A stretch of 64,000 bases of DNA. Origin: Betaproteobacteria bacterium TMED22. GTDB taxonomy: Bacteria > Pseudomonadota > Gammaproteobacteria > Burkholderiales > Eutrophovitaceae. The notes beneath the pieces were generated by a model. The model was not told the DNA's origin. It made no database searches and was given only the letters and a program-made list of their open reading frames with translations. Location: the NCBI GenBank assembly GCA_002167745.1, contig NHCB01000016.1:1-64000 (forward strand), given 5' to 3'. This document shows, in pieces, positions 1 to 9,461 of this stretch; position 1 is the stretch's first letter; each line of letters starts with the position of its first letter. The translations under genes and the position numbers were made by a program.

Positions 1-251
1 ATAAAAAATAAATAGCCATTAAATACAATGATTTACAGACTTTATTTTACAATATAAAACATAACGTTTCATATTGTAAAAAACATTGTGTTTCAAAAAT
101 ACAACAAGTACATAAATTTGTAACACTATTACTTTTAGGTCGATAGCGTAAGGTGCTATAAATACGTCGGGACCAAATTAGAAGTGTTAAGAGTGAATCG
201 CCCGAACACTTGACTCATTAATACACAGAATTTCTAATTTGAGGAGATGGT

Positions 252-1373
252 ATGAAAAAAGCAATTATTGCAGCAGCAGTTGCTGGCGCCTTCGCGGTTC
301 CATCCGCAATGGCAGCTGACCTTTCGGTCAACCTAGAGTGGGGTCAAGCACTTCAATTTGGTGAGACTACAACAACAGCTGCAGACGGCACCACTACGTC
401 TACAGACATTCAGTCAATCGCAGATGCGGGCCGTAACCGAATCAAGTGGAACTGGACTGAGACCCTAGATAACGGAATCGGCGTTCACGCTTATCTCGTA
501 TTCGGTAACTTGGCGACTTCAAATGGTGGCTCTGGGGCTTCAAACGCTGGTGGAGTTGATATTCGTAACGCGTTTATTGCATTCAGCGGCGATTTCGGTA
601 CGATCCATTTAGGTACAAACGAGAACTTCTTCGAGCTTGATATGTTGACTGATGTTACTTACGGAGACTACGGCGCAACGGCTGATAAGATCCAGCACAT
701 CAACTTAGGCCAGACTGGCTTTAACTTCACACGTCGTGATCAAGAGTCAATCTGGTTCCATAGCAAGAGCATGAATGGTTTTGATGTCCGTGCTGCTTAC
801 ATCATGGGTGTTAATGCTGACGCAAACGCTGACGAGGTTGGCATGCAGATTGGTTTGCGATATAACGCAGGTCCATTGACTATCAGTGTTAACCAAGCCA
901 CGTATGAGGACTTTAACGCGGCGGGTGCACAAACTGGTGGCGCAGCGACAGCAGGTACCGAAGCTAAAGCCACCTCGCTTAACGTTACCTATGACATGGG
1001 TGTATTACACATTCAGGCTGCTATTTGGAACATGGAGCAAAGTGGGATAAACGTCACCTCAACATCTGGCGCTGGTACAACAGCGGTGGAGGCATCAGGT
1101 AATGGTATCCAGGTTGAAATGCCTACTGCAAACGGTGTCATTTCTGCAGCTGTCTCCAGCATCGGTGACCAAGACGCTACAGTAGCTGGTGCGAGCTCAG
1201 CGATCATTGATTCAGGAAGAGATTCTTGGGACGTTGGTTACTTACATAACATGAGCTCAGAAACTTACATGTTCGTACGTTATGGACAGAGAGAAGACGG
1301 CCTTAACTTCACCAGCACAGCTGGCTCGGTTGAGAGCGATGAGTTGTTATTTGGTTGGTTGTTGAACTACTAA
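252..1373 (+). CDS. outer-membrane porin, Gram-negative trimeric type
   Basis: The protein has 373 residues. It opens with a clear Sec signal peptide (MKKAIIAAAVAG, hydrophobic core, likely cleavage after AMA near residue 21). The rest is rich in alternating polar and aromatic stretches, Gly, Asn and Thr, as expected for a beta-barrel, and it ends in an aromatic residue (LLFGWLLNY) as outer-membrane proteins do. Motifs such as NRIKWNW and IHLGTNENFFELD resemble the Gram-negative porin family. It should form passive diffusion channels for small solutes; selectivity cannot be told. A GAGGAGA ribosome site lies 4 bases before the ATG. The AT-rich 250 bases upstream presumably hold the promoter, but I could not fix the -35/-10 boxes. 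A strong terminator follows, so it is probably monocistronic. Confidence 0.88.
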   Translation: MKKAIIAAAVAGAFAVPSAMAADLSVNLEWGQALQFGETTTTAADGTTTSTDIQSIADAGRNRIKWNWTETLDNGIGVHAYLVFGNLATSNGGSGASNAGGVDIRNAFIAFSGDFGTIHLGTNENFFELDMLTDVTYGDYGATADKIQHINLGQTGFNFTRRDQESIWFHSKSMNGFDVRAAYIMGVNADANADEVGMQIGLRYNAGPLTISVNQATYEDFNAAGAQTGGAATAGTEAKATSLNVTYDMGVLHIQAAIWNMEQSGINVTSTSGAGTTAVEASGNGIQVEMPTANGVISAAVSSIGDQDATVAGASSAIIDSGRDSWDVGYLHNMSSETYMFVRYGQREDGLNFTSTAGSVESDELLFGWLLNY

Positions 1374-1410
1374 ATCATTATGATTTATTAGTTATACCGT
1401 TAGATGAAGA

Positions 1411-1436
1411 AGGGGAGCCTAGGCTCCCCTTTTTTT
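1411..1436 (+). terminator. Rho-independent terminator of the porin gene
   Basis: A perfect 20-base palindrome (AGGGGAGCC TAGG-centred) is followed directly by a run of seven T on the plus strand, about 37 bases after the porin stop codon. This is a textbook intrinsic terminator. It also sits downstream of valS on the other strand, but there the T-run is missing, so it most likely serves the porin only. Confidence 0.9.
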
Positions 1437-1492
1437 GTATCTAAAAAATGATTGGACGCACGCACGATTAAGTTTGATTATTTTTAAAATTT

Positions 1493-4336
1493 TTACAGTT
1501 TTTTGAGTTGGCGTTCAAGCTGATTGAGTTTGTGTTGGTGGCGCTCCACCTGATCGCGCACCTGCTGTACAACTTTTTCAGGCGCCTTTTGTACGAAGCT
1601 ATTATTCTGAAGCTTATTCTGATCCCGCTCTAGTTCATTGCTTAGACGCTCAATTTCATTCTTTATTTTCTTAAGTTCTTGCTCGGGATCAATCTCAATG
1701 TGTAACATAAGCGCATAGCCCTCGATATTTGCGGTTGGGCTATCTCGTTCAGGCAGTTGCTCTCCGGTTAATCGTATTTCTCGAGACTTCGTGAGTGTCT
1801 GTATAACTGCTTTCCACTTATCTAGAAACTCTGTGTTACCAGCAATCATCAGCGGCAGTCGCTCCGATGGACCGATACCCATTTCAGCCTTGAGTGTTCG
1901 GCATGCCGTGACCATACTTTTGAGTACTTCGATTTCCTGATCGGCCGGTGCGTCAATAGTTTTCCCGTTGAGTTGTGGATACGGGCTGACCATCACACTT
2001 TTTCCAGAAATCGCCGCTATCGGCGCGACTTTCTGCCAAAGTTCCTCAGTGATGAATGGAATAATTGGATGCGCCATACGCAGTGATTTCTCAAGTGTTC
2101 GAATGAGCGTCCTCCTTGTAGCTCTGCGCTGAGCCTCATCTCCAATCTGTATTTGTACCTTCGCGATTTCTAGGTACCAGTCGCAAAATTCATCCCAAAC
2201 AAATTGGTATATAGCGCTTGCTGCGTTGTCAAATCGGTAGTCTTCAAACCCTTTATGTACCCTTATGAGCGTTCGTTCAAATTCATTAGAAATCCAACGG
2301 TCTGCCGCAGAAAAATCAAGATACTCTCCTGGAGCGCATACTTCTGGCCCATGCTGTTCTAAACCGCAATCCTCACCGTCGGTATTCATGAGCACGAATC
2401 GAGATGCATTCCATAATTTATTACAAAAGTTTCGATAACCTTCGCATCGATTGAGGTCGAAGTTAAGTGTTCGAGCGAACGTCGCTAGAGACGCGAAAGT
2501 AAATCGCAGCGAATCAGCGCCAAAGGAGGGAATGCCTTTTGGAAAATTCTTGCGTAGATATTTTTCAATTTTATCTTGGTGCTCTGCCAGCATAAGACTT
2601 TGTGTCGATTTACTAACGAGCGACTCTAAGTCAATGCCATCTAAAAGATCGAGGGGGTCAATGGTGTTGCCCTTTGACTTGGACATTTTTTGTCCTTCAG
2701 CATCTCGTACGAGTGCGTTGATATAGACATCTTTAAAGGGAACTTGGTCAGTGAAGTGTAGCGTCATCATGATCATGCGCGCGACCCAAAAGAAGATAAT
2801 GTCAAAACCAGTGACCAGAACGTTTGACGGTAAATATCGTGCTAAGTCATCAGTTTTCTGGGGCCACCCGAGGGAGCTAAACGGAACGAGTGCGGAAGAG
2901 AACCAAGTGTCAAGTACATCTTCATCGCGACGCAGCACCCCGGAGTAACCTTCTGTCTTTGCCTGAGCTAGGGCTTCCTCTTCGTTACGTGCAACGTAAG
3001 TATTGCCGTTAGTGTCGTACCATGCGGGAATTTGGTGTCCCCACCACAATTGTCGTGAGATACACCAGTCCTGAATGTGCTCCAACCAGTGGTTGTAAGT
3101 AGAAGTCCAATGGTCAGGATGAAATTTAATATCTCCATCTTTTACTGCTTTGAGCGCTTTAACGGCTAAGCCTTGGGTCTTAACGAACCACTGGTCCGTT
3201 AGCATAGGCTCAACAATTTCACCTGTACGTCCTGATTTTGGGACATTCAGAGTATGTTTTTTTTCGCCTTTTAAATATCCTAATGTCTCGAGTTCTTTAA
3301 GAATTAATTTTCGGGCTTCCAATCGGTCTATATTTTGAAAACGGGTGGGCGTGTGCTCGTTTAAGGTTCCGTCGAGATTAAGAATGTTAATTGGGGTTAA
3401 ATCATGTCGTTCGCCCACACTGAAATCGTTAAAGTCATGGGCTGGCGTTATTTTTACGCAACCCGTACCAAATGTTTCATCGACGTATTCGTCCGCAATA
3501 ATAGGTATTGAGCGATCGCATAGGGGAACAACGACCTGTTCCCCTACGAGCGCAGCATATCGATCGTCTTTAGGATTTACGGCAATGGCGACGTCTCCGA
3601 GCATCGTTTCTGGTCGAGTGGTAGCCACGACAACGCTAAATTCACCATTAACACTTGGATACGTGATCTCCCAAATTTTACCGTTTGTCTCAATATTCTC
3701 CACTTCAAGGTCGGAAACAGCTGTTTGTAATTTTGGATCCCAGTTGACGAGCCTATTACCCTTATAAATCAGTCCGTCTTTATGCAAGCGAACAAACACT
3801 TCGATTACGGCTTCGGACATGTGTGCGTCCATCGTAAAGTAACCTGATTTACCACCATCTGAATCAGCGTATTCCCAGTTCGCTGACGAGCCTAAACGTC
3901 GCATTTGATTGGTGATGGTTGATCCGGATTGTTGTTTCCATCGCCAAACTTCTTCTAGAAATTCTTCACGACCTAAATCAACACGTTTTTGTCCAGTTGC
4001 TGCGAGCTGTCTCTCAACAACGAGTTGGGTAGCTATGCCGGCGTGGTCAGTCCCCACAACCCAGTTTGTTTTTTTACCGCTCATGCGGTGGTACCGTATG
4101 AGACTATCCATAAGCGTTTGTTGGAAGGCGTGTCCCATGTGCAGCGTGCCTGTTACGTTCGGTGGTGGGAGCTGTATGCAGTAGGTTATTGCCTCATCGT
4201 TTGTTGACGCGAATGCGTCATCCTTAAAGAATCCGTAGTCCTCCCATTTTTTGTACCAGTAATCTTCGATCGACTTAGGATCGAAGGTCTTGGCCAATTC
4301 AGATTGAAGTGGTCTTACGTGAGGTTTATTCTCCAT
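1493..4336 (-). CDS. valS: valyl-tRNA synthetase
   Basis: Charges tRNA-Val with valine in the cytoplasm. The 947-residue protein has the usual class Ia layout: a HIGH-type signature HMGH at residues 66-69 after PPPNVTGTL, the CP1 editing domain with TTRPETMLGD near 239-248, the KMSKS loop at 550-554, an anticodon-binding region, and a C-terminal coiled coil (ELKKIKNEIERLSNEL) that gives the ValRS tRNA-binding arm. Length is normal for the family. It lies downstream of holC and pepA on the same strand, the common gammaproteobacterial order pepA-holC-valS. A 180-base gap to holC suggests it may also have its own promoter; I see no clear boxes there. Confidence 0.98.
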   Translation of the reverse strand: MENKPHVRPLQSELAKTFDPKSIEDYWYKKWEDYGFFKDDAFASTNDEAITYCIQLPPPNVTGTLHMGHAFQQTLMDSLIRYHRMSGKKTNWVVGTDHAGIATQLVVERQLAATGQKRVDLGREEFLEEVWRWKQQSGSTITNQMRRLGSSANWEYADSDGGKSGYFTMDAHMSEAVIEVFVRLHKDGLIYKGNRLVNWDPKLQTAVSDLEVENIETNGKIWEITYPSVNGEFSVVVATTRPETMLGDVAIAVNPKDDRYAALVGEQVVVPLCDRSIPIIADEYVDETFGTGCVKITPAHDFNDFSVGERHDLTPINILNLDGTLNEHTPTRFQNIDRLEARKLILKELETLGYLKGEKKHTLNVPKSGRTGEIVEPMLTDQWFVKTQGLAVKALKAVKDGDIKFHPDHWTSTYNHWLEHIQDWCISRQLWWGHQIPAWYDTNGNTYVARNEEEALAQAKTEGYSGVLRRDEDVLDTWFSSALVPFSSLGWPQKTDDLARYLPSNVLVTGFDIIFFWVARMIMMTLHFTDQVPFKDVYINALVRDAEGQKMSKSKGNTIDPLDLLDGIDLESLVSKSTQSLMLAEHQDKIEKYLRKNFPKGIPSFGADSLRFTFASLATFARTLNFDLNRCEGYRNFCNKLWNASRFVLMNTDGEDCGLEQHGPEVCAPGEYLDFSAADRWISNEFERTLIRVHKGFEDYRFDNAASAIYQFVWDEFCDWYLEIAKVQIQIGDEAQRRATRRTLIRTLEKSLRMAHPIIPFITEELWQKVAPIAAISGKSVMVSPYPQLNGKTIDAPADQEIEVLKSMVTACRTLKAEMGIGPSERLPLMIAGNTEFLDKWKAVIQTLTKSREIRLTGEQLPERDSPTANIEGYALMLHIEIDPEQELKKIKNEIERLSNELERDQNKLQNNSFVQKAPEKVVQQVRDQVERHQHKLNQLERQLKKL

Positions 4337-4516
4337 GTTTGAAGCTTTTTTTAAACGTTTTGGACTATTAAAAATTAAGGCTCATCGTAACATTATTTAG
4401 TAACAACTCTTTGTCTATAATGAGACGAGTACGGGCGCCTGATTTATAAATTGGAATTTATTAATCAGGGCTTGTATGTAATTAATCTGACCTTGGATGC
4501 CTATTTTTATCTTCAG

Positions 4517-4930
4517 CTACATTTTATGTACTTTTATATCGTAGCCGCGGTCTCGGTACCACTTAAAGCGTTCTCTACCAGTTTCGATTGATATTTTATG
4601 GTCCGTAACAATCTCGACTAATCGCTGAAATGAACTGAAGTGGTCTGGCGTCTTTGGAGTTAAATTGATTAGGATATCTAAGTGTGAGCTTCCATCGTCA
4701 TGCCGTAATTCCAGTGTCGTTAAATCGTTAGTCAGCTCATCAGCGCCTATCGAGTGAGGAATGAATTTAGTGGGGTCATGCGACCAAAGATACTCTGACA
4801 CAGATTTCGAGTGCTCGGGGTCTCTAGTAGCGATACATGCATTTCGTCGCATTTTTACTGTTTTTTCAGATAGCTTTATAAGAAACGGTAGTTCGTCTTT
4901 AATTCCCGTGTAGAAGATAATCTCAGTCAT
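4517..4930 (-). CDS. holC: DNA polymerase III chi subunit
   Basis: A 137-residue protein with the chi-subunit fold signature: an N-terminal FYTGIKDELPFLIKLSEKTV segment, a central SEYLWSHDPTKFIPH motif and a C-terminal YRDRGYDIKVHKM. Chi links the clamp-loader complex to single-stranded-DNA-binding protein through the psi subunit and helps the replicase pass along SSB-coated DNA. Position between pepA (31-base gap) and valS is the conserved one and supports the call strongly. The sequence is diverged from E. coli chi but the length is close (147 there). Confidence 0.9.
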   Translation of the reverse strand: MTEIIFYTGIKDELPFLIKLSEKTVKMRRNACIATRDPEHSKSVSEYLWSHDPTKFIPHSIGADELTNDLTTLELRHDDGSSHLDILINLTPKTPDHFSSFQRLVEIVTDHKISIETGRERFKWYRDRGYDIKVHKM

Positions 4931-4961
4931 TATGTGCCGCGGCTGCGCTTAGAAACTTGTA

Positions 4962-6440
4962 TTAAATGCGGTTGAGTAGGAATTCGCATAGAAGTGGTAC
5001 GGGTCTGCCGGTTGAGCCTTTCTCTTTGCCCGATACCCAGGCCGTCCCTGCGATATCTAGATGGGCCCATGGGTACTTCGTCGCAAATTGCGCTAAAAAG
5101 CAAGCGGCCGTAATGCTCCCTGCAGCTCTACCGCCGATATTGGCTAAGTCTGCGAAGTTGCTGCTGAGTAACTTAGTATAGTCCTCCCAAATGGGCATAC
5201 GCCAAACGCGGTCCCAGGCGGTCGTGCCCGCTCGACTGATTTCTTCCGCTAAGTCATCATTGTTACTGAAGAGCCCCGAGGCTACTTTGCCTAAAGAAAC
5301 CACACATGCTCCCGTGAGTGTTGCTACGTCTATTGCTGCTGCTGGGTTAAGCTTTTCCGCATAAGTAAGTGCGTCACATAAAACTAGTCGTCCTTCCGCG
5401 TCGGTGTTGAGTATCTCAATCGTTTTACCCGACATGGAGGTCACGACATCTCCAGGGCGCGTCGCAGTTCCACTGGGCATATTTTCGGCCGCCGCTACGA
5501 GTCCGACGACATTGATGGGTAACTTCATTTCTGAAATAGCGGATAGAGTCCCGATCACACTGGCCGCTCCCCCCATGTCGTATTTCATTTCGTCCATACC
5601 GCTAGACGCTTTTATCGATATACCCCCGGTATCGAAGGTAATTCCTTTCCCAACTAAAACAATCGGTGCATCTTTCTTTTTTCCGCCTGAGTAGGAGGCA
5701 TGGATCAATTGAGCGGGCTCTTTACTGCCTTGAGAAACCGACAAGAGTGAGCCCATCCCGAGTTTTTTCATGTCGGCTTCTGAGAGGCATTTAACAGCAA
5801 ATTTGTTTTGCTTGCCTAATTTGGTCGTGATCTCTGCCAGAAAGCGAGGGGTGCAGATATTCGCCGGTAGATTGCCAAGATCCTTTGCCAAGTTCATGCC
5901 TTTACCAATAGCACTGCCTTCTACAAGGTGAGTTTTATCGCTAGAAGAGCCCTTGCCTTCAATGGCTACCGCGACCTTAGTCGGAGTACCAGACAATGAC
6001 TTCCCATCAAGCAAGTTTTTCCTTTGCTCATATCTGTAGCTAATACTTGTGCCAATTGAGGCAATTTTACGAGTCATCCATGTTCGATCCACACCGCTGG
6101 CTTCGAGTTCAGGTATGAAAATGGTGATGGCTGTTTCTTCGGCCTCTCGAACTTTTGAAAAAAGTGTTTCGATGGCCCGAATGAATTCGACTTTACATTT
6201 ATTGCTCCCAAGACCAACAACCAATACCGTTTTAGCCTTGGTTCCCGGAAGGTTTGTGAGCTCTAGGGCTTTACCAGCCTTCCCCGAGAACTTTCTGGAC
6301 TTTAGATTTTGAAGTAACGTTCCTTTACTTGCTTGGTTGATCGTGTCCGCTGCTGCGGTAAGTTTTTGATTTTCAAACACACCTACAATGACGTAGGCGC
6401 CTAGGGTTTCCGGGGATTTGGTGGTTATGCTAAAGTTCAT
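4962..6440 (-). CDS. pepA: leucyl aminopeptidase (M17), cytosol aminopeptidase A
   Basis: Removes N-terminal residues, preferentially leucine, from peptides; in E. coli the same protein also binds DNA (carAB control, Xer recombination). The 492 residues show an N-terminal variable domain and the C-terminal catalytic domain with GKGITFDTGGISIK at about 264-277 and the M17 signature NTDAEGRL at 345-352, which carry the two-metal ligands. Length is typical. It is transcribed away from lptF across an 81-base divergent spacer, the arrangement seen in Pseudomonas and E. coli (pepA against lptFG). Cytoplasmic hexamer by family knowledge. Confidence 0.97.
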   Translation of the reverse strand: MNFSITTKSPETLGAYVIVGVFENQKLTAAADTINQASKGTLLQNLKSRKFSGKAGKALELTNLPGTKAKTVLVVGLGSNKCKVEFIRAIETLFSKVREAEETAITIFIPELEASGVDRTWMTRKIASIGTSISYRYEQRKNLLDGKSLSGTPTKVAVAIEGKGSSSDKTHLVEGSAIGKGMNLAKDLGNLPANICTPRFLAEITTKLGKQNKFAVKCLSEADMKKLGMGSLLSVSQGSKEPAQLIHASYSGGKKKDAPIVLVGKGITFDTGGISIKASSGMDEMKYDMGGAASVIGTLSAISEMKLPINVVGLVAAAENMPSGTATRPGDVVTSMSGKTIEILNTDAEGRLVLCDALTYAEKLNPAAAIDVATLTGACVVSLGKVASGLFSNNDDLAEEISRAGTTAWDRVWRMPIWEDYTKLLSSNFADLANIGGRAAGSITAACFLAQFATKYPWAHLDIAGTAWVSGKEKGSTGRPVPLLCEFLLNRI

Positions 6441-6521
6441 CAGTTACGTCCTCAGTTTGGTTTTTTGTGATCGAACATCTGCTTGGCGAGTACTGTATTG
6501 AAAGTGATTGCACCTTAATAT

Positions 6522-7613
6522 ATGACTATTTTTTCTAGGAACATTGTAAAAGAATATTCAGTGACATGGGCGGTCATTTTTGCGGCACTACTAATGATTG
6601 TATTCGTTACCCAACTCGTCCGCTATCTAGGATACGCTGCAACTGGCTCAGTTCCCTTTGGGTCTGTATTTTTATTGTTGGCCTTGGGTAGCGTAAAAAA
6701 TCTGCCTGTCTTATTTTCATTAAGCATTATTTTATCGGTTACACTCAGCTTGAGTCGCTGGTATCGAGACTCTGAGATGGTGGTGTGGGCGTCTTCGGGA
6801 AAATCATTGTCTGCGTGGGTCTTGCCCACTTTATGGTTTGTGTCTCCAATTGCCATGATGGTCGCCGTTTTGAGTTTATTTATAGCACCTTGGGCTGAGC
6901 AGCGGTTAGAAACTGAAAAGCAAGCGCTAGAAGTCAATGACGATATCTCGACCGTATCGCCCGGGGTCTTTCTTGAATCTAAGGATGGTTCAACGGTTTT
7001 TTTCGTCGACAGTCTTGATCCGAATGTGCAGGGGTTAAACGGAGTTTTTATCTTTAACCGCGAAGCTAACGGAGTCTCAATAACGAGCGCGAGCCGTGGT
7101 CGTCAAGAAGCGTCGACCCAAGGCATTAGTTACTTAGTGGTCGAGGATGGGTATCGGTACACCGAGTTCGATCAATCTCAGGATTTCGATGTGACTAAGT
7201 TCGCTACATACGGGATCAGAATGGATAAAAGTCCTGTTAAAAAACCTTACGTTCATCTTGGTGGTAGATCAACGATGTCACTGATTGAAGAGGCCTCACC
7301 TCATGGTTTTTCTGAGTTGGTATGGAGAATAGGTTTGCCGCTGAGTGCGATTTTGCTAGCACTCATCAGCATTCCAATATCTTTTGTTAACAATAGAGGG
7401 GGGCGTTCATATAGCGTAGTGGTGGGCGTCCTATTATTTCTTTTCTATAAGAACATGCTGGGTATTGTTCAAACCCAAGTTCACCAATCTAGTTGGTCCT
7501 TATGGATGGGCCTCACCTTGCCACATGTCATTACTTTGGTTATTTTTATGTGGCTACTGCTCTTTCGGATGGGGGCGCTAAAAAGAGGCTTGCTTAGGAA
7601 GAGGTTTACGTGA
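6522..7613 (+). CDS. lptF: LPS export ABC transporter permease LptF
   Basis: The 363-residue inner-membrane protein has the LptF/LptG topology: three N-terminal membrane helices (starting near VIFAALLMIVFVTQLV), a large periplasmic beta-jellyroll domain in the middle, and three C-terminal helices. Together with LptG and the ATPase LptB it extracts lipopolysaccharide from the inner membrane and passes it to LptC and the Lpt bridge. It overlaps lptG by 4 bases (GTGA), so the two are translationally coupled. The short divergent spacer to pepA probably carries both promoters. Confidence 0.95.
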   Translation: MTIFSRNIVKEYSVTWAVIFAALLMIVFVTQLVRYLGYAATGSVPFGSVFLLLALGSVKNLPVLFSLSIILSVTLSLSRWYRDSEMVVWASSGKSLSAWVLPTLWFVSPIAMMVAVLSLFIAPWAEQRLETEKQALEVNDDISTVSPGVFLESKDGSTVFFVDSLDPNVQGLNGVFIFNREANGVSITSASRGRQEASTQGISYLVVEDGYRYTEFDQSQDFDVTKFATYGIRMDKSPVKKPYVHLGGRSTMSLIEEASPHGFSELVWRIGLPLSAILLALISIPISFVNNRGGRSYSVVVGVLLFLFYKNMLGIVQTQVHQSSWSLWMGLTLPHVITLVIFMWLLLFRMGALKRGLLRKRFT

Positions 7614-8689
7614 AGACAATACGAAAATATATTGTTACCGAGGCGCTTATAAGTATTTCATCCGTTTTATTTTTGTTTGTTGCCTTATTTTTTCTTTTCG
7701 ATCTCATCCAAGGAATCGCTGAGGGAGAGCAGTCAAACAGTGGATTTAGGTTGACTTTCGTTCGTTCAGTCCTGGAGCTGCCCTCTTGGGCTTACGAGTT
7801 GGTTCCGCTTTCTGCGCTTACGGGCACGTTAATCGCACTCGCGAGATTTTCGTCTCAATCTGAGTACGTTGTGATGCGAAGCGCGGGGATGTCTCTAAGA
7901 AACCTTGTATCAACACTCTCTATTGTTGCCTTGATTGCGTCCTTCGTGACTCTTTTCGTTGGTGAGGTAATAGTGCCAAAGGCAGAAAGAGTGCTCCAGA
8001 CTATAAATGTCAGTTCTGGACCAGAACAGCATGTCATCGCTCAGACTTTTCGTTCGGGCCATTGGATTAAGGATCAGGACCGGATCATTAATGTGACGAG
8101 GCTGACTAAAAATTATGAATTGTCGGGTATTTTGATATATGAATTAAATGATGCTGATCGTTCGGTTAACCGCATCATAAAAGCCTCTAATGGCATTATA
8201 GAGGATAACAAATGGCAATTGAGCGACGTGCTGGTCACCGATATCCACTCTGACCGATTAGTTCGCTTCGCGTCTCCATCTTTGATTTTGAGTACCTTGA
8301 TCAACCCCAAAATTCTTAATTCGTTACTTTTGGGGGAGACCCACCTTACTTATCTCGAGCTTGCCAGGTATATTGAGCATCTTGAAAATAATGGCGAAGA
8401 AGTTTACCGATATAAATCGGCACAGTGGTCAAAGATTAGTCATTTAGTCACGGTGTTTTTATTGGTATTAATTGCGGCAGCATTCATCAGCTTTGAGAAT
8501 CGAGGTCGTCACGCAGGTTTTTGGATTTTCATCGGAATTGCTTCTGGTGTCGGGCTCTACTTTATTACTCAATTGATCAACTCAATAGGCACAATTGGAC
8601 GTTGGCATCCCGCGACGTATAGCTTAATCCCCATCCTTTTAATTTTGATTGCCGCATATTTTTTTATGGTGAGTCGAGAGCGACGATAG
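7610..8689 (+). CDS. lptG: LPS export ABC transporter permease LptG
   Basis: A 359-residue partner of LptF with the same architecture: N-terminal helices around ISSVLFLFVALFFLFDLI, a periplasmic jellyroll, and C-terminal helices near VFLLVLIAAAFISF. The start is GTG, sharing four bases with the lptF stop, and no other start nearby is plausible. LptF and LptG form the heterodimeric membrane part of LptB2FG. The gene converges with the RDD protein gene, with only 13 bases between stops and no visible terminator. Confidence 0.95.
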   Translation: MKTIRKYIVTEALISISSVLFLFVALFFLFDLIQGIAEGEQSNSGFRLTFVRSVLELPSWAYELVPLSALTGTLIALARFSSQSEYVVMRSAGMSLRNLVSTLSIVALIASFVTLFVGEVIVPKAERVLQTINVSSGPEQHVIAQTFRSGHWIKDQDRIINVTRLTKNYELSGILIYELNDADRSVNRIIKASNGIIEDNKWQLSDVLVTDIHSDRLVRFASPSLILSTLINPKILNSLLLGETHLTYLELARYIEHLENNGEEVYRYKSAQWSKISHLVTVFLLVLIAAAFISFENRGRHAGFWIFIGIASGVGLYFITQLINSIGTIGRWHPATYSLIPILLILIAAYFFMVSRERR

Positions 8690-8702
8690 CCCTACGTTAT
8701 AT

Positions 8703-9149
8703 TCAAGCCTTACGCTCTGTTAACATCACTTTCGTGCCGAGCAATTTATCTTGAGGCAACTGATTGTCCTTTGTAATTAAGAGTAGCGCTGGCCCAATCA
8801 AGGTGCCATTAAATGCTGCGCATAGGACCAACCTTGCGCTCGCCAATATGACCGTTAGCCGATTTTCCGATTTGTTTGTGATTTTGAGTCCCCAAGATTT
8901 TTGCGCAAGGCTTTGGCCAGAGGTGCACCAGCACAAAACGTAGTAAGCCCAGACACCGAATATTATGGTTGATCCAACGACAGATCTCAGCACAACTATG
9001 TCTGCTGAACCTATGATGGCTGTCGTGACGAATCCGATAGCGAGGGCTAATGCGGCTGTTGTTATGCATTCGTAGCCAAGGGAGCATAATTGCCGCACTT
9101 TACTGGGCCGATATTTTTGATGATTGTGAGTTTTATGAGAATTAAGCAT
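8703..9149 (-). CDS. RDD-family membrane protein
   Basis: A 148-residue protein with several hydrophobic helices (ITTAALALAIGFVTTAIIG; SVVGSTIIFGVWAYYVLCW; SARLVLCAAFNGTLIGPALLLI) and the RDD-family signature GQSLAQKSWGLKI. Unlike the eponymous family the N-terminal region here is short and the Arg-Asp-Asp string is not obvious. RDD proteins are small inner-membrane proteins; some are implicated in ion transport, but the role of most is unknown. In related gammaproteobacteria one commonly sits beside lptG, which fits. Function remains open. Confidence 0.75.
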   Translation of the reverse strand: MLNSHKTHNHQKYRPSKVRQLCSLGYECITTAALALAIGFVTTAIIGSADIVVLRSVVGSTIIFGVWAYYVLCWCTSGQSLAQKSWGLKITNKSENRLTVILASARLVLCAAFNGTLIGPALLLITKDNQLPQDKLLGTKVMLTERKA

Positions 9150-9247
9150 TCCCTGCCATCCATTTAATAGAAAGTTTAATATTTTACGTTTTGTCAGATT
9201 CTGAGTGTAACTGAGACGTCAATAATCGGGTAGACTATAGCTCTTAC

Positions 9248-9461
9248 ATGAGTCAACTTGATTTTACTAATCATTATCTTAATTCCCATGCCAAGCGTGG
9301 TCGATTCTTGTTTTTCCTTTCATATAGTTCACATTTGCGAATATGACAGTCACGGGACGCTAGACTTGATTGTAAAAAAATCGTGTGACATGAAAATCGA
9401 TGAATTGCTCATGGCGCATGGTCCAAACGCGGAGTCAGGTGCTTGCATTGAGCAAAACTAA
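9248..9461 (+). pseudogene. remnant of yqgE/algH, frameshifted and truncated
   Basis: Reading from ATG 9248 gives MSQLDFTNHYL, and one base later (an extra A near 9281) the next frame continues IPMPSVVDSCF...VHICEYDSHGTLDLIVKK...MKIDELL. Joined, this follows the N-terminal third of the YqgE/AlgH family (pattern NHFLIAMP...YICEHN..GA.GLIVN). The frame ends at 9461 after roughly 70 codons, whereas the family has about 185 residues, so the C-terminal two thirds are gone. It occupies exactly the slot yqgE holds in front of ruvX in many gammaproteobacteria. The ORF track reports only the second frame, from a TTG at 9258. I infer a decayed gene; a sequencing error could explain the frameshift but not the missing part. 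Confidence 0.75.

Noticed and set aside
3345-3767. 140-residue plus-strand ORF inside valS
   Set aside because: Antisense shadow of the valyl-tRNA synthetase coding strand, with no ribosome site and no family resemblance.
9258-9461. 67-residue ORF as an intact small gene
   Set aside because: Its sequence follows the YqgE N-terminus only after a frameshift from an upstream ATG, so I treat it as part of a pseudogene.
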